Assembly: GCA_934548045.1 (NCBI GenBank)
Contig: CAKTEM010000012.1
Span: 1-64,000 of the forward strand
Direction of reading: 5' to 3'
DNA length: 64,000 nt
Source: an uncultured Faecalibacterium sp.
Lineage (GTDB): Bacteria > Bacillota > Clostridia > Oscillospirales > Ruminococcaceae
In this document: one piece after another, positions 24,642-33,732 of the stretch
Layout: every line of letters begins with the position of its first letter
Numbering within the stretch: position 1 is the stretch's first letter
Translations under genes and position numbers: made by a program
The notes under the pieces: generated by a model
Seen by the model: the letters and a program-made list of their open reading frames with translations, nothing else
Databases searched by the model: none
Told to the model about the DNA's origin: nothing

Positions 24642-26414
24642 ATGTATTATTCCAGTGGCAACTACGAAGCTTTTGCTCATCCCCGTAAACCCGAGGGTGT
24701 CGACCATAAATCGGCTTATATCATTGGTTCCGGTCTGGCAGCCCTGACCGCCGCCTGCTACCTCGTCCGCGATGGACAGATGAAGGGCGAGCGCATCCAT
24801 GTCTTCGAGAAAGACCCCATCCCCGGCGGTGCCTGCGACGGCTACAAGTACGACATCGGCTATGTGATGCGCGGCGGCCGCGAGATGGACAACCATTTCG
24901 AGGTCATGTGGGATCTGCTCCGCTCCATCCCGTCTCTGGAGACCGAGGGTGCCAGCGTTCTGGATGAGTACTACTGGCTGAACAAGGCCGACCCCAACTA
25001 CTCGCTCTGCCGTGCGACCGAGAAGCAGGGTCAGGATGCCCACACCGACGGTAAATTCGGCATCTCCGATAAGGGCGCGATGGAGATCATGAAGCTGTTC
25101 TTCACCCCGGACGAGCAGCTGCAGGATAAGAAGATCACCGACGTCTTTGATGATGAGGTCTTCTCCTCCAACTTCTGGCTCTACTGGCGCACGATGTTCG
25201 CTTTCGAGAACTGGCACAGCGCATTGGAAATGAAGCTGTATATCAAGCGTTATATCCACCACATCGGCGGTCTGCCCGATTTCACCGCCCTGCGCTTCAC
25301 CCGTTACAACCAGTATGAGTCCATCATCCTGCCGATGGTGACCTACCTGAAAGACCACGGTGTCCAGTTCTTCTATGAGACCAAGGTCACCGACGTCAAG
25401 TTCGACATCAAGCCGGGCAAGAAGCAGGCAAGCTCCATCACTGTCGACCACAAGGGCGAGGTGGAGACCATCGACCTGACCGAGCAGGATCTGCTCTTCA
25501 TCACCAACGGCGGCTGCGTCGAGAGCTGCACCATCGGCAACCAGAACAAGGCTGCTGGCTTCGACCCGACCATCAAGCCGGGCAACGGCTGGGATCTGTG
25601 GAAGAAGATCGCTGCACAGGATCCGTCCTTCGGCCATCCCGAGAAGTTCTGCTCCAAGCCCGAGGAGTCCAACTGGGAGAGTGCGACCATCACCACGCTG
25701 GACGACAAGATCCCCCAGTATATCCAGAAGATCTGCAAGCGTGATCCGTTCAGCGGCCACACCGTCACCGGCGGCATCGTCACGGTCAAGGATTCGAGCT
25801 GGCTGCTCAGTTGGACTCTGAACCGTCAGCAGCAGTTCCGCGACCAGCCCAAGAACCAGCTCTGCGTCTGGGTCTACGGTCTGTTCAGCGATAAGCCCGG
25901 CGATTATGTCAAGAAGCCCATGCGTGACTGCACCGGTAAGGAAATTTGCATGGAGTGGCTGTACCACATCGGCGTACCCACCGACCAGATCGAGGAGCTG
26001 GCAGAGCATAGCGCAAACACCATCCCGGTCATGATGCCCTATATCGACGCCTTCTTTATGCCGCGTGCCATGGGCGACCGTCCGGACGTCGTGCCGCAGG
26101 ATGCTGTCAACTTCGCTTTCCTCGGCCAGTTTGCTGAGACTCCGCGCGACACCATCTTCACCACCGAATACTCGATGCGTACCGGCATGGTCGCTGTCTA
26201 CACTCTGCTGAACGTCGACCGCGGTGTGCCGGAGGTCTGGGGCAGCACCTATGACGTCCGCGCCCTCATCGACGCAACGGTCAAGCTCCGCGACGGCAAG
26301 AAGATCACCGATATGGATCTGCCGCTCATCCAGCGTCTCGCCCTCAAGGAAGCTCTCAAGAAGATCGAGGGTACCGATATCGAGAAGTTCCTAAAAGAGT
26401 ATCACGCAATCTAA
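24642..26414 (+). CDS. ohyA: Oleate hydratase (myosin-cross-reactive antigen family)
   Basis: A 590-residue FAD-dependent fatty acid hydratase that adds water across the cis-9 double bond of oleate and linoleate, giving 10-hydroxy fatty acids. The FAD Rossmann motif YIIGSGLAALTAACYLV (about 25-41), FEKDPIPGGACDG and the GYVMRGGREMDNHFE stretch, which contains the flavin- and water-handling residues, are diagnostic, and the length matches the family. The ATG follows AGGAGG; the longer in-frame start would lie in the terminator. It is monocistronic. In gut bacteria the enzyme detoxifies host and dietary unsaturated fatty acids. Confidence 0.96.
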   Translation: MYYSSGNYEAFAHPRKPEGVDHKSAYIIGSGLAALTAACYLVRDGQMKGERIHVFEKDPIPGGACDGYKYDIGYVMRGGREMDNHFEVMWDLLRSIPSLETEGASVLDEYYWLNKADPNYSLCRATEKQGQDAHTDGKFGISDKGAMEIMKLFFTPDEQLQDKKITDVFDDEVFSSNFWLYWRTMFAFENWHSALEMKLYIKRYIHHIGGLPDFTALRFTRYNQYESIILPMVTYLKDHGVQFFYETKVTDVKFDIKPGKKQASSITVDHKGEVETIDLTEQDLLFITNGGCVESCTIGNQNKAAGFDPTIKPGNGWDLWKKIAAQDPSFGHPEKFCSKPEESNWESATITTLDDKIPQYIQKICKRDPFSGHTVTGGIVTVKDSSWLLSWTLNRQQQFRDQPKNQLCVWVYGLFSDKPGDYVKKPMRDCTGKEICMEWLYHIGVPTDQIEELAEHSANTIPVMMPYIDAFFMPRAMGDRPDVVPQDAVNFAFLGQFAETPRDTIFTTEYSMRTGMVAVYTLLNVDRGVPEVWGSTYDVRALIDATVKLRDGKKITDMDLPLIQRLALKEALKKIEGTDIEKFLKEYHAI

Positions 26415-26487
26415 ATGCTAATTCCTTGCTGAGTTGTCAGCTGTTCCTATCCTTTCTCTGATCCTGTGATGCAGGATCCCCCATTTG

Positions 26488-26533
26488 AACCCGAACCCTG
26501 TGTTTCTGAGAAGATGCAGGGTTCGGGTTTTTG
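26488..26533 (+). terminator. Terminator after ohyA
   Basis: AACCCGAACCCTG pairs perfectly with CAGGGTTCGGGTT and is followed by TTTT. Confidence 0.9.
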
Positions 26534-26621
26534 TTTACAAAAATTTCTCCTGAATTTAGCAAATATTCACGAAAAGTATGACTTAACCTTGAGTGAACTG
26601 CGCAAAATGGTGATTCTGGGC

Positions 26622-26650
26622 TTGTTCTGGCTAAGGAATTATGCTATTCT
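26622..26650 (+). promoter_or_regulatory. Promoter of the 5'-nucleotidase gene
   Basis: TTGTTC, 17 bases, TATTCT. The expected start of transcription lies about ten bases before a terminator-like hairpin. Confidence 0.6.
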
Positions 26651-26665
26651 TAATACAAGAGAGTG

Positions 26666-26690
26666 GACGCAGGACAAAACTGCGTCTTTT
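26666..26690 (+). terminator. Leader attenuator hairpin before the 5'-nucleotidase gene
   Basis: GACGCAG-GACAAAA-CTGCGTC followed by TTTT, a compact intrinsic-terminator shape very close to the transcription start. A weaker hairpin (26700-26724) follows before the ribosome site. Confidence 0.5.
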
Positions 26691-26745
26691 GTATGGAAAC
26701 GGAACGGCAGAACAAGCCGCTCCGAAATAAAAGGAGGTCATCTCT

Positions 26746-28524
26746 GTGAAGCGTTTCATCACTCGCCGCAGCTTTATGAAGGCTGCTGGTGCAACCACCG
26801 CATTGACCGCAGCTGCCCTGAACATGCCGCAGGCATTTGCAGCAAAGCCGGACAGCAAGGCCGCTGTCACGATCCTCTACACCAATGATGTCCATACTTA
26901 TATCGACAAACAGTCGCCGAAGCTGACCTATGCCGCTATCGCAGCCCTGAAAAAGAGCTATGAGGACGCAGGTCAGGATGTTCTGCTGGTGGATGCAGGC
27001 GACCACATTCAGGGTACCGCTTACGGCTCAATGGATGACGGCGCAACCATCATCAAGCTGATGAACGAGGCTGGCTACGATCTGGCAACGCCCGGCAACC
27101 ATGAGTTCGACTACGGTATGGCACGCGCAAAGGCTGTCATTAAAGAAGCAGATTTCCCGTATGTTTCCTGCAACTGGGTCGATGTGCGCACCGACCTGCG
27201 CGTTCTGCCTGCTTACAAGATGTTCCGCATCAAGGGCAAATGGATCGCTTTTGTGGGTGTAACGACTCCTGAGACCTTTACCAAGTCTACTCCGGCGTAT
27301 TTTATGAACGCAAGCCAGACCCGTTATATTTACGATATTCTGGGCGGTGACGACGGCTGGAAGCTCTACAACGCAGTCCAGAAGACCGTCAACAAGGCAC
27401 GTCAGATGGGCGCAGATTACGTTATCGGTCTGGGTCATCTGGGCGTTGACCCGTCCTCTTCTCCCTGGACGAGCGAAGAAGTCATTGCACACACCACCGG
27501 TTTTGATGCCTTCATCGACGGCCATTCCCACACCGTGATGGAGAACAAGCAGGTTCTGGATGCTTCGGGCAAGTACGTCACCCTGACCCAGACCGGCTCT
27601 TACTTCGCAAATGTCGGTAAGATGATCATCGGCACCGACGGCTCCATTTCCACCGAACTCATCCCGACGTATGAGGGTGTGGATGCTGGCGTCGCAGCAA
27701 TTGCCAAGGACTGGATCGACAACGTTGACGACATGTTGGGCGAGGAGATCGCTGTGGGCGATCAGGTCTTCTACATCAACGACCCCGAGACCGGTAAACG
27801 CCGCATCCGTATGGGCGAGACCAACCTCGGCGACTTCGTGGCCGACGGCATCTATACTTACTTCAATGAGATCGAAGAACTGAACTGTGATATTGCTATC
27901 ATGAACGGCGGCGGTATCCGTACCGATGTTGCCGCTGGCCCGTGGAGCTTCAAGACCTGCAAGCAGGTCAGCCCCTTCGGCAATGTGGCCTGCCTGATGT
28001 CGGTCACCGGCCAGCAGATCATCGACGCTTTGGAATTCGGCGCACGCTTTGTGGGTGCGGACGGCAAGGAGAACGGCGGCTTCCTGCATGTTGCAGGTGC
28101 GACCTACGAGATCCACACCGATATCCCGAACACGGTTCCGACCGATGACAAGAACGTCTGGCTGGGCAGCGCAACTGGTACGCCTCGTGTCCAGAATGTC
28201 AAGATCTACAACAAGAAGCGTGGCGAATATGAGCCCATCGACCCGGCTGGCGAGTACGCACTGGCAGGCATGAACTACACCCTGCGCAATCTGGGCGACG
28301 GCTTTGCAATGTTCGACGGCGCAACCCTGATCAAGGACTACGTCTCGGAGGATTACCTCGTGATGGCAAGCTACGCGGCAATGTTTGGCGGCGTGGATGA
28401 GAATGGTCTGCCGCACCTGACGAGCAAGAACAGCCCGTTGGCAGATTATCCGAACTACCTCATCGACTATGAGGATCCGTATGGTGCAGGACGCATCACT
28501 ACCCTGTATTCTATTGCAAACTGA
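26746..28524 (+). CDS. Exported bifunctional metallophosphatase/5'-nucleotidase
   Basis: A 592-residue UshA/YfkN-type enzyme that dephosphorylates nucleotides outside the membrane. The signal MKRFITRRSFMKAAG with hydrophobic stretch to about residue 32 has a twin-arginine (Tat) pattern TRRSFMK. The metallophosphatase core shows ILYTNDVHT, DAGDHIQG, GNHEFDYG, GLGHLGVD and DGHSHT; the C-terminal 5'-nucleotidase domain (about 330-560) has NGGGIRTDVAAG. There is no LPXTG or other anchor, so it is probably released or held non-covalently. The GTG start has AAGGAGG eight bases upstream. Monocistronic. Confidence 0.92.
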   Translation: MKRFITRRSFMKAAGATTALTAAALNMPQAFAAKPDSKAAVTILYTNDVHTYIDKQSPKLTYAAIAALKKSYEDAGQDVLLVDAGDHIQGTAYGSMDDGATIIKLMNEAGYDLATPGNHEFDYGMARAKAVIKEADFPYVSCNWVDVRTDLRVLPAYKMFRIKGKWIAFVGVTTPETFTKSTPAYFMNASQTRYIYDILGGDDGWKLYNAVQKTVNKARQMGADYVIGLGHLGVDPSSSPWTSEEVIAHTTGFDAFIDGHSHTVMENKQVLDASGKYVTLTQTGSYFANVGKMIIGTDGSISTELIPTYEGVDAGVAAIAKDWIDNVDDMLGEEIAVGDQVFYINDPETGKRRIRMGETNLGDFVADGIYTYFNEIEELNCDIAIMNGGGIRTDVAAGPWSFKTCKQVSPFGNVACLMSVTGQQIIDALEFGARFVGADGKENGGFLHVAGATYEIHTDIPNTVPTDDKNVWLGSATGTPRVQNVKIYNKKRGEYEPIDPAGEYALAGMNYTLRNLGDGFAMFDGATLIKDYVSEDYLVMASYAAMFGGVDENGLPHLTSKNSPLADYPNYLIDYEDPYGAGRITTLYSIAN

Positions 28525-28536
28525 TAACTGAAAATG

Positions 28537-28569
28537 GCGGTCGGAGCTTTGCGGTTCCGGCCGCTTTTT
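28537..28569 (+). terminator. Terminator after the 5'-nucleotidase gene
   Basis: GCGGTCGGA pairs with TCCGGCCGC (one G-U) and is followed by TTTTT. Confidence 0.8.
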
Positions 28570-28647
28570 GCTGCCTTTCTTTGGCTGATTGCACAAAGAA
28601 AGGATGACTTTGCTGTGCAATACGTCGAAAAAATTAGGAGAAGGGGC

Positions 28648-28676
28648 TTTCCGAAACCGCTTCCGGATGCTATAAT
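28648..28676 (+). promoter_or_regulatory. Promoter of the Eis-like gene
   Basis: A perfect TATAAT with a weak -35 (TTTCCG) at 17 bases. Confidence 0.55.
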
Positions 28677-28729
28677 AGAACCACAAGTGAAATGTTTTTA
28701 GGAAGCTGTCTGGAAGAAAAGAGGAAACC

Positions 28730-29938
28730 ATGAATTCGGTTGAGCATTTTACGACCCGATACCTTGAGACGAAAGATCTGGACCAGTACAACGCGCTGCT
28801 CCGATACACCTTCCAGGTGACGGAGGAAGAGCTGACGGCGACCGGCTGGAAGGACGACGAGATCAAACAGTCGAAATTCCCTGTGCTGGAACGTGCTGAC
28901 GTTCTGGGCTGTTTTGACGGCGACACGCTGGTTTCGCAGTTCGCGGTCTATCCGCTGAAGATGAACATCTACGACACGGTGTACCATGTCGGCTTTGTGA
29001 CGAGCGTCTGTACTTACCCGGAATATACCGGCCACGGCATCATGAAGCATCTGATGGTCCAGGGGCTGACCCAGATGCACGAGGAAGGCAAATCCTTCGC
29101 GCTGCTTTATCCGTATTCCATCCCGTTGTATCATCATCTGGGCTGGGAGATCGTCTCGAATAAAATCTCCTACAACATCAAAGACCGGCAGATCCCTACC
29201 AAGGTCAAGGCACCGGGCTATGTCCGGCGTGTGTCGTGGGATAACAGCGACTTCCACGAGCTGCACTCGCACTTTGCGTCCATCACCCACGGATGCTTAT
29301 TCCGCAATGCCCTTGCGTGGGAGGAATACTGGCGTTGGGATGAGGATGACACCAACGTGGCGGTCTATTACAACGTCAAAGACAAGCCTTGCGGATACAT
29401 GGTCTACCTGATAAAGAACGATATCATGCACATCAAGGAGATGATCTACCTCAACCGCGAGGCACAGAAAGGCCTGTGGGAGTACATCCACGCCCACGAT
29501 TCGATGATCGACGAAGTGCATGGCAATACTTATTTCAGCGAACCCATCGCGTTCGAGATGGACGACGGCGATATCAAGGAGACGATTCGACCCTACGCAA
29601 TGGGGCGCATCATCGACGTGGAGGATTTCCTCGAGGATTACCCCTGCGACCCGGACGGCGGAACCCTCTGCATTGACCTTGACATCACGGATGATTTGCT
29701 CCCGTGGAATAACCGGGTCTTTACGGTGAAGTTTGAGGACGGAAAGTGCCGGGTCGTCCATGAACCGGCGGAGTATAAGCTGAAAATGGGCATCGGTACC
29801 CTCTCGACCCTTCTGCTGGGCTATAAGACCGCAGACCGTCTCTATGAGCTGGAACGCATCGAGGGCAGGGAAGAGGCTGCAGAACGCCTCGACGATGTGC
29901 TGTTCCATAAGATCCCGTATATTTCGGATTACATCTAA
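28730..29938 (+). CDS. Eis-like GNAT acetyltransferase with SCP-2-type tail
   Basis: A 402-residue Eis-type protein: two tandem GNAT folds (about 8-150 and 165-285) and a C-terminal sterol-carrier-like domain (about 290-400). The acetyl-CoA site is VTSVCTYPEYTGHGIMKHLM (pattern V-x-x-V-x3-P-x-x-R/T-G-x-G) and YPYSIPLYHHLGWE is conserved. In Eis the free C-terminal carboxylate acts in catalysis; here the chain ends YISDYI. Members acetylate amines, including aminoglycosides in some species; the substrate here is unknown. Monocistronic between two terminators. Confidence 0.85.
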   Translation: MNSVEHFTTRYLETKDLDQYNALLRYTFQVTEEELTATGWKDDEIKQSKFPVLERADVLGCFDGDTLVSQFAVYPLKMNIYDTVYHVGFVTSVCTYPEYTGHGIMKHLMVQGLTQMHEEGKSFALLYPYSIPLYHHLGWEIVSNKISYNIKDRQIPTKVKAPGYVRRVSWDNSDFHELHSHFASITHGCLFRNALAWEEYWRWDEDDTNVAVYYNVKDKPCGYMVYLIKNDIMHIKEMIYLNREAQKGLWEYIHAHDSMIDEVHGNTYFSEPIAFEMDDGDIKETIRPYAMGRIIDVEDFLEDYPCDPDGGTLCIDLDITDDLLPWNNRVFTVKFEDGKCRVVHEPAEYKLKMGIGTLSTLLLGYKTADRLYELERIEGREEAAERLDDVLFHKIPYISDYI

Positions 29939-29949
29939 ATTGATTACAA

Positions 29950-30009
29950 AAAAGCTCTTTCGCTTTTCAGGCTGCCGGGCGGCACGGAAAGCGAAAGAGC
30001 TTTTCTTTT
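29950..30009. terminator. Bidirectional terminator
   Basis: A 17-bp perfect stem (AAAAGCTCTTTCGCTTT and its complement at 29988-30004) between the convergent Eis-like and RpiR genes, with A-rich and T-rich flanks. Confidence 0.9.
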
Positions 30010-30855
30010 TTACACCATCTTGAGGGCCAGAGCCTCAGAGGTCTTATCTTGTGCGAGGTTGGAAGCCTCAGGGTTATTCATGGTATAGCGGAGGAGAAGG
30101 ACTTCGCCGACATAGAGGAAGGCGACCTTGATGGGGATGCTACCGGAATCCAAAGGGCTTTCCTGTGCGCCGCAGCGGAGAACAATGTCGGCGAGGGAAG
30201 CACCGGGGGAGTCCTCGTAATGGGTCAGCAGGATGATCTTTGCACCGGCGTTCCGGGCGGTGCGCAGGGTCTCCATCATATCACGGGTCGCGCCGGAGTA
30301 GGAGACGAAGAGGACGACATCATCCGGGGTCATCAGGCTGGCGGTGAGCAGCTGGAAATGGCTGTCACCGGCGGTGCGGAACTTGGTGGACAGGCTGGCA
30401 AACCGGGCGCAGATGTCATTCGCCAGCAGCATACTGCCGCCCTGACCAAAGCAGAAGACCTGCTTCGCGTTCTGCATCAGTTCCACAGCTTTTTCGACAG
30501 CGTCGGTCGAGAGAGAGTTCTGGGTGCCGTTGATGGCGTTCATGAAGAGCGCGGCGGCGTGTTCACAGAGCGTGCTGGTTGTGGCACCGGGTTCGGGTTC
30601 CCGTGGGTTGAGTGGGGAACCGGTGGCGTTAGCCTGCGCAAGGGCAATGCGCATTTCGTGGTAGCCGTCAAAACCCAGCGCACGGCAGAACCGAAAAACA
30701 GTGGCCTCGGCGACTTTGCACTCCTTGGCGAGGGAGGAGATCGAGAGATACTGGGCTTCGTCGGAGTGCTGCATCAGATATTCGGCAACAGCTCGCCCGG
30801 ATTTTGTCAGGGCGTCTTGTCGTTCGTGCAGCAGTTCCCAAAAATTTGTAGACAT
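30010..30855 (-). CDS. MurR/RpiR-family transcriptional regulator of the nan operon
   Basis: A 281-residue regulator with an N-terminal RpiR helix-turn-helix (about 5-80, SISSLAKECKVAEATVFRFCRALGF) and a SIS sugar-phosphate-binding domain (about 110-250, CFGQGGSMLLANDIC, SYSGATRDM). Such proteins sense phosphosugars; in sialic acid clusters the usual effectors are ManNAc-6-P or GlcN-6-P. AAGGAG precedes the ATG. It is read away from the sialic acid operon across a 479-base gap, so control of that operon is a strong inference. Confidence 0.92.
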   Translation of the reverse strand: MSTNFWELLHERQDALTKSGRAVAEYLMQHSDEAQYLSISSLAKECKVAEATVFRFCRALGFDGYHEMRIALAQANATGSPLNPREPEPGATTSTLCEHAAALFMNAINGTQNSLSTDAVEKAVELMQNAKQVFCFGQGGSMLLANDICARFASLSTKFRTAGDSHFQLLTASLMTPDDVVLFVSYSGATRDMMETLRTARNAGAKIILLTHYEDSPGASLADIVLRCGAQESPLDSGSIPIKVAFLYVGEVLLLRYTMNNPEASNLAQDKTSEALALKMV

Positions 30856-30923
30856 AATGAGTTACAACTCCTTTTGATGCGGTTCCCAAAACGCAAAGCG
30901 AGCGGAACCGACTTTCTTACACC

Positions 30924-30965
30924 TTCTTATAAGAAAAGTATAAAAGAAATTTTCCTGCTTGACAA
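30924..30965 (-). promoter_or_regulatory. Promoter and palindrome upstream of the RpiR gene
   Basis: On the minus strand TTGTCA, 17 bases, TATACT. Just downstream of the -10 lies the 12-base perfect palindrome TTCTTATAAGAA (30924-30935), a candidate autoregulatory operator. The A+T-rich remainder of the 479-base gap shows no gene. Confidence 0.65.
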
Positions 30966-31238
30966 GTGGGGCTTTGAACACAAATTTGGGGCGGTTTCTG
31001 TGCAGAGCGTCCAAAAAATCACGATAATAGTCATACTTTTGACTGAAAAAACTTTTCAAACTGACAAAAATGACGGGAAAACAATTTTCAAAGCGGCAAA
31101 GTGAATTTGCAACGCCAATTATTACAAAACAGAAACAAATGGAACAAAAACTATAAGAAATATACAAAATTGACAAGTATCCCAGATTTTTGTACGGGAT
31201 GCACAAGAAAACTTTTTGAAAATTGTGGAGGCGGCCGA

Positions 31239-31267
31239 TAGACAAAATGAAAAATATTTTCTATAAT
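31239..31267 (+). promoter_or_regulatory. Promoter of the nan operon
   Basis: TAGACA, 17 bases, TATAAT, about 65 bases before the binding-protein start. Confidence 0.75.
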
Positions 31268-31334
31268 AAGGCCAACACAAGCGATTCACAGAATGGTGAA
31301 CCGAACGGTATCACAAGAATAAGGAGAATTTGTT

Positions 31335-32699
31335 ATGAAAAAGAGTATCTCTCGTCGCTCCTTCCTGAAGGCCGTAGGCATGATGAGCGCAGCAGGCGCA
31401 TTGGCAGCCTGTGGCGGCGGCTCTTCTTCCAGCACCGCAGCTTCTTCCACCGCATCGTCCGCAGCCGCAAGCACTTCTGCCGCTGCAACGACCGGCGCAA
31501 ACATCAAGCTGTGGACATACCCCATCGGCGGCTGGGGCAAGGATGAGACGGTGCAGAACATCATCGCAAGCTTCAACAACAAGTATCCCGACATCAAGGT
31601 CACGGTCGAGTACCTCGACTACACCAACGGCGACGACCAGGTCAACACCGCCATCGAGGGCGGCAGCGCACCCGACCTGATCATGGAAGGTCCCGAGCGT
31701 CTGGTTGCAAACTGGGGCGCAAAGGGCGTCATGGCTCCGCTGAATGACCTGTGGACTGACGACGCAAAGAAGGACATCTACGAGTCCGTCGAGTCCGCCT
31801 GCAAGAACGATAAGGGTGACTACTACGAATATCCGCTGTGCATGACCGCACACTGCATGGCCGTCAACATGACGAAGGTCAAGGAAGTCGGCGCAGACAA
31901 GAACCTCGACACCGATAAGCACACCTGGAGCACCGACGGCTTCCTGTCCACGGTCGACGCACTGTACAAGGCCGGCTACGAGAACGTTGCAGCCGTCTAC
32001 TGCGGCGGTCAGGGCGGTGACCAGGGCACCCGTGCTATCATCAACAACATGTACGGCGGCACCTTCACCGATGCAGCTCACACCAAGTACACCGCTGATT
32101 CCGCTGAGAACATCAAGGCGATCCAGACCCTGTACGATACCGATGGCATCAACTTCGACGCATCCATCGCCGGCGGCGACGAGATCACCCTGTTCCGCAA
32201 CGGCACCCTGCAGATGGCTTTCTGCTGGAACATCGCTCAGCAGCTGAACACCGACAACAACGACGCAGGTCTGACCAATGACGGCGACGAGATCATGCCG
32301 ATGGCATTCCCGACCGACAGCGGCGACCCGAAGCTGTGCGGCGGTATCTGGGGCTTCGGCATCTTCGATAACGGCGATGAGGCCAAGATCGAAGCAGCAA
32401 AGACCTTCATCGACTTCATCGCAGCTGACCCGGATCAGGTGGGCGACAGCGTTCTGGCTTCTACTTACTTCCCGGTTCGTGCAAGCGTGGGCGACATCTA
32501 CGCAGGCAACGAGATCATGAGCGAGTACAGCAAGTTCATGAACTATCTGGGCGACTACTACCAGATCACTCCGGGCTGGGCAACTGCTCGTACCGAGTGG
32601 TGGAACATGCTCCAGCGTGTTGGCACCGGTGAGGACGTCACCACCTCGGTCAATACCTTCGTGACAAACGCCAACGCAGCTGCAGCTGCTGAGGCATGA
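31335..32699 (+). CDS. Sugar ABC transporter substrate-binding lipoprotein (probable sialic acid)
   Basis: A 454-residue family 1 extracellular binding protein. The signal MKKSISRRSFLKAVG has a twin-arginine SRRSFLK pattern and a lipobox ALAAC with Cys26 as the lipidated residue, followed by a Ser/Ala linker. The mature part starts IKLWTYPIGGWGKDETV and has the two-lobe pattern of sugar-binding proteins. AAGGAG precedes the ATG. First gene of the nan operon; the ligand is inferred to be sialic acid or a derivative such as 2,7-anhydro-Neu5Ac from the catabolic genes behind it. No ATPase gene is in the operon, so a shared MsmK-like ATPase is expected elsewhere. Confidence 0.9.
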   Translation: MKKSISRRSFLKAVGMMSAAGALAACGGGSSSSTAASSTASSAAASTSAAATTGANIKLWTYPIGGWGKDETVQNIIASFNNKYPDIKVTVEYLDYTNGDDQVNTAIEGGSAPDLIMEGPERLVANWGAKGVMAPLNDLWTDDAKKDIYESVESACKNDKGDYYEYPLCMTAHCMAVNMTKVKEVGADKNLDTDKHTWSTDGFLSTVDALYKAGYENVAAVYCGGQGGDQGTRAIINNMYGGTFTDAAHTKYTADSAENIKAIQTLYDTDGINFDASIAGGDEITLFRNGTLQMAFCWNIAQQLNTDNNDAGLTNDGDEIMPMAFPTDSGDPKLCGGIWGFGIFDNGDEAKIEAAKTFIDFIAADPDQVGDSVLASTYFPVRASVGDIYAGNEIMSEYSKFMNYLGDYYQITPGWATARTEWWNMLQRVGTGEDVTTSVNTFVTNANAAAAAEA

Positions 32700-32732
32700 T
32701 CTGAGCCTCTTCTGACAGCAAAGAGTTGAGTA

Positions 32733-32772
32733 CGCCCCTCCCTCGAACATCCCGGCGAGGGAGGGGCGTTTT
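32733..32772 (+). terminator. Intra-operon terminator after the binding-protein gene
   Basis: A 13-bp perfect G+C-rich stem (CGCCCCTCCCTCG and its complement) followed by TTTT, lying between the binding protein and the first permease. It probably lets the binding protein be made in excess over the membrane parts. Confidence 0.85.
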
Positions 32773-32790
32773 GTGTGAAAGAAAGGTCTG

Positions 32791-33717
32791 GTGATTTTTT
32801 TGGCTGCAAAGACTGCAAAAATCAAGGAGCCGAAACGCAGCAGCGCACTGGTGCGGCAGGAAACCATTGCTTCCTACCTGTTCCTGCTGCCGAGTCTGAT
32901 CTTCTTCCTTGGTTTCGTTATCTATCCCATGGTCCTGTGCGTGGTGACGAGCTTCTTTGACTCGACCATGAACCGCGCGGACATCTTCGTGGGGCTGGCA
33001 AACTACAAAGAACTGTTCTCCGACCCCATCTTCCTTGGCGCGTTGAAGAACACCTTCATCATCGTTGTTGTTTCTGTTCCCGTTACCTGTGCATTCTCAC
33101 TGTGGGTCAGCTCGGCCATCGTCGATCTGCCCGAGTGGGCGACCAGCCTCTTCCGCTGTGTCTTCTACCTGCCGGTCGTTACCGGTTCGGTCGCTGTCAC
33201 GGTCGTCTGGAAGTGGATGTACAACAACTACTACGGCATCTTCAACTACCTCGGCAAGACCCTCGGCCTGATCGACAAGAACATCAACTGGCTGGGCGAT
33301 GAGCGGTTCGCTCTGGGCTGCATCATCCTCATCCTGCTGACGACCTCGGTCGGCCAGCCCATCGTTCTGTATGTTTCCGCCCTTGGCAACGTCGACCAGT
33401 CCATCGTCGAGGCTGCAGAGGTCGATGGTGCGACTGATTTCCAGTGCTTCTGGCGCATCAAGTGGCCTGCAATCATGCCGACCACCCTGTACATTCTGGT
33501 CATCACCACCATCAACTCCTTCCAGTGCTTCGCACTGATCCAGCTGCTGACGAGCGGCGGTCCGAACCACAGCACCGATACCATCATGTATTACATCTAT
33601 TACACCGCGTTCAAGCTGTATCGCTATGGCTACGGTAACGCAATGGGTGTTGTGCTGGCGGTCATCATCGCCATCCTGTCGGCGGTCCAGTTCAAGCTGG
33701 GCAACCAGGAAAATTAA
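32791..33717 (+). CDS. Sugar ABC transporter permease 1
   Basis: A 308-residue inner-membrane permease of the MalF/UgpA class with six helices and the EAA loop EAAEVDGATDFQCFWRIKWP (about 209-228) that contacts the ATPase. A GTG start with GAAAGG four bases upstream is used; a TTG three codons later is possible. It follows the intra-operon terminator and pairs with the next gene to form the channel. Confidence 0.92.
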   Translation: MIFLAAKTAKIKEPKRSSALVRQETIASYLFLLPSLIFFLGFVIYPMVLCVVTSFFDSTMNRADIFVGLANYKELFSDPIFLGALKNTFIIVVVSVPVTCAFSLWVSSAIVDLPEWATSLFRCVFYLPVVTGSVAVTVVWKWMYNNYYGIFNYLGKTLGLIDKNINWLGDERFALGCIILILLTTSVGQPIVLYVSALGNVDQSIVEAAEVDGATDFQCFWRIKWPAIMPTTLYILVITTINSFQCFALIQLLTSGGPNHSTDTIMYYIYYTAFKLYRYGYGNAMGVVLAVIIAILSAVQFKLGNQEN

Positions 33718-33732
33718 GGGAGGTGCGGAATT

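Noticed and set aside
30856..31334. A gene in the 479-base gap between the RpiR gene and the nan operon
   Set aside because: Frames here are short, A+T-rich, without ribosome sites, and overlap the two divergent promoters.
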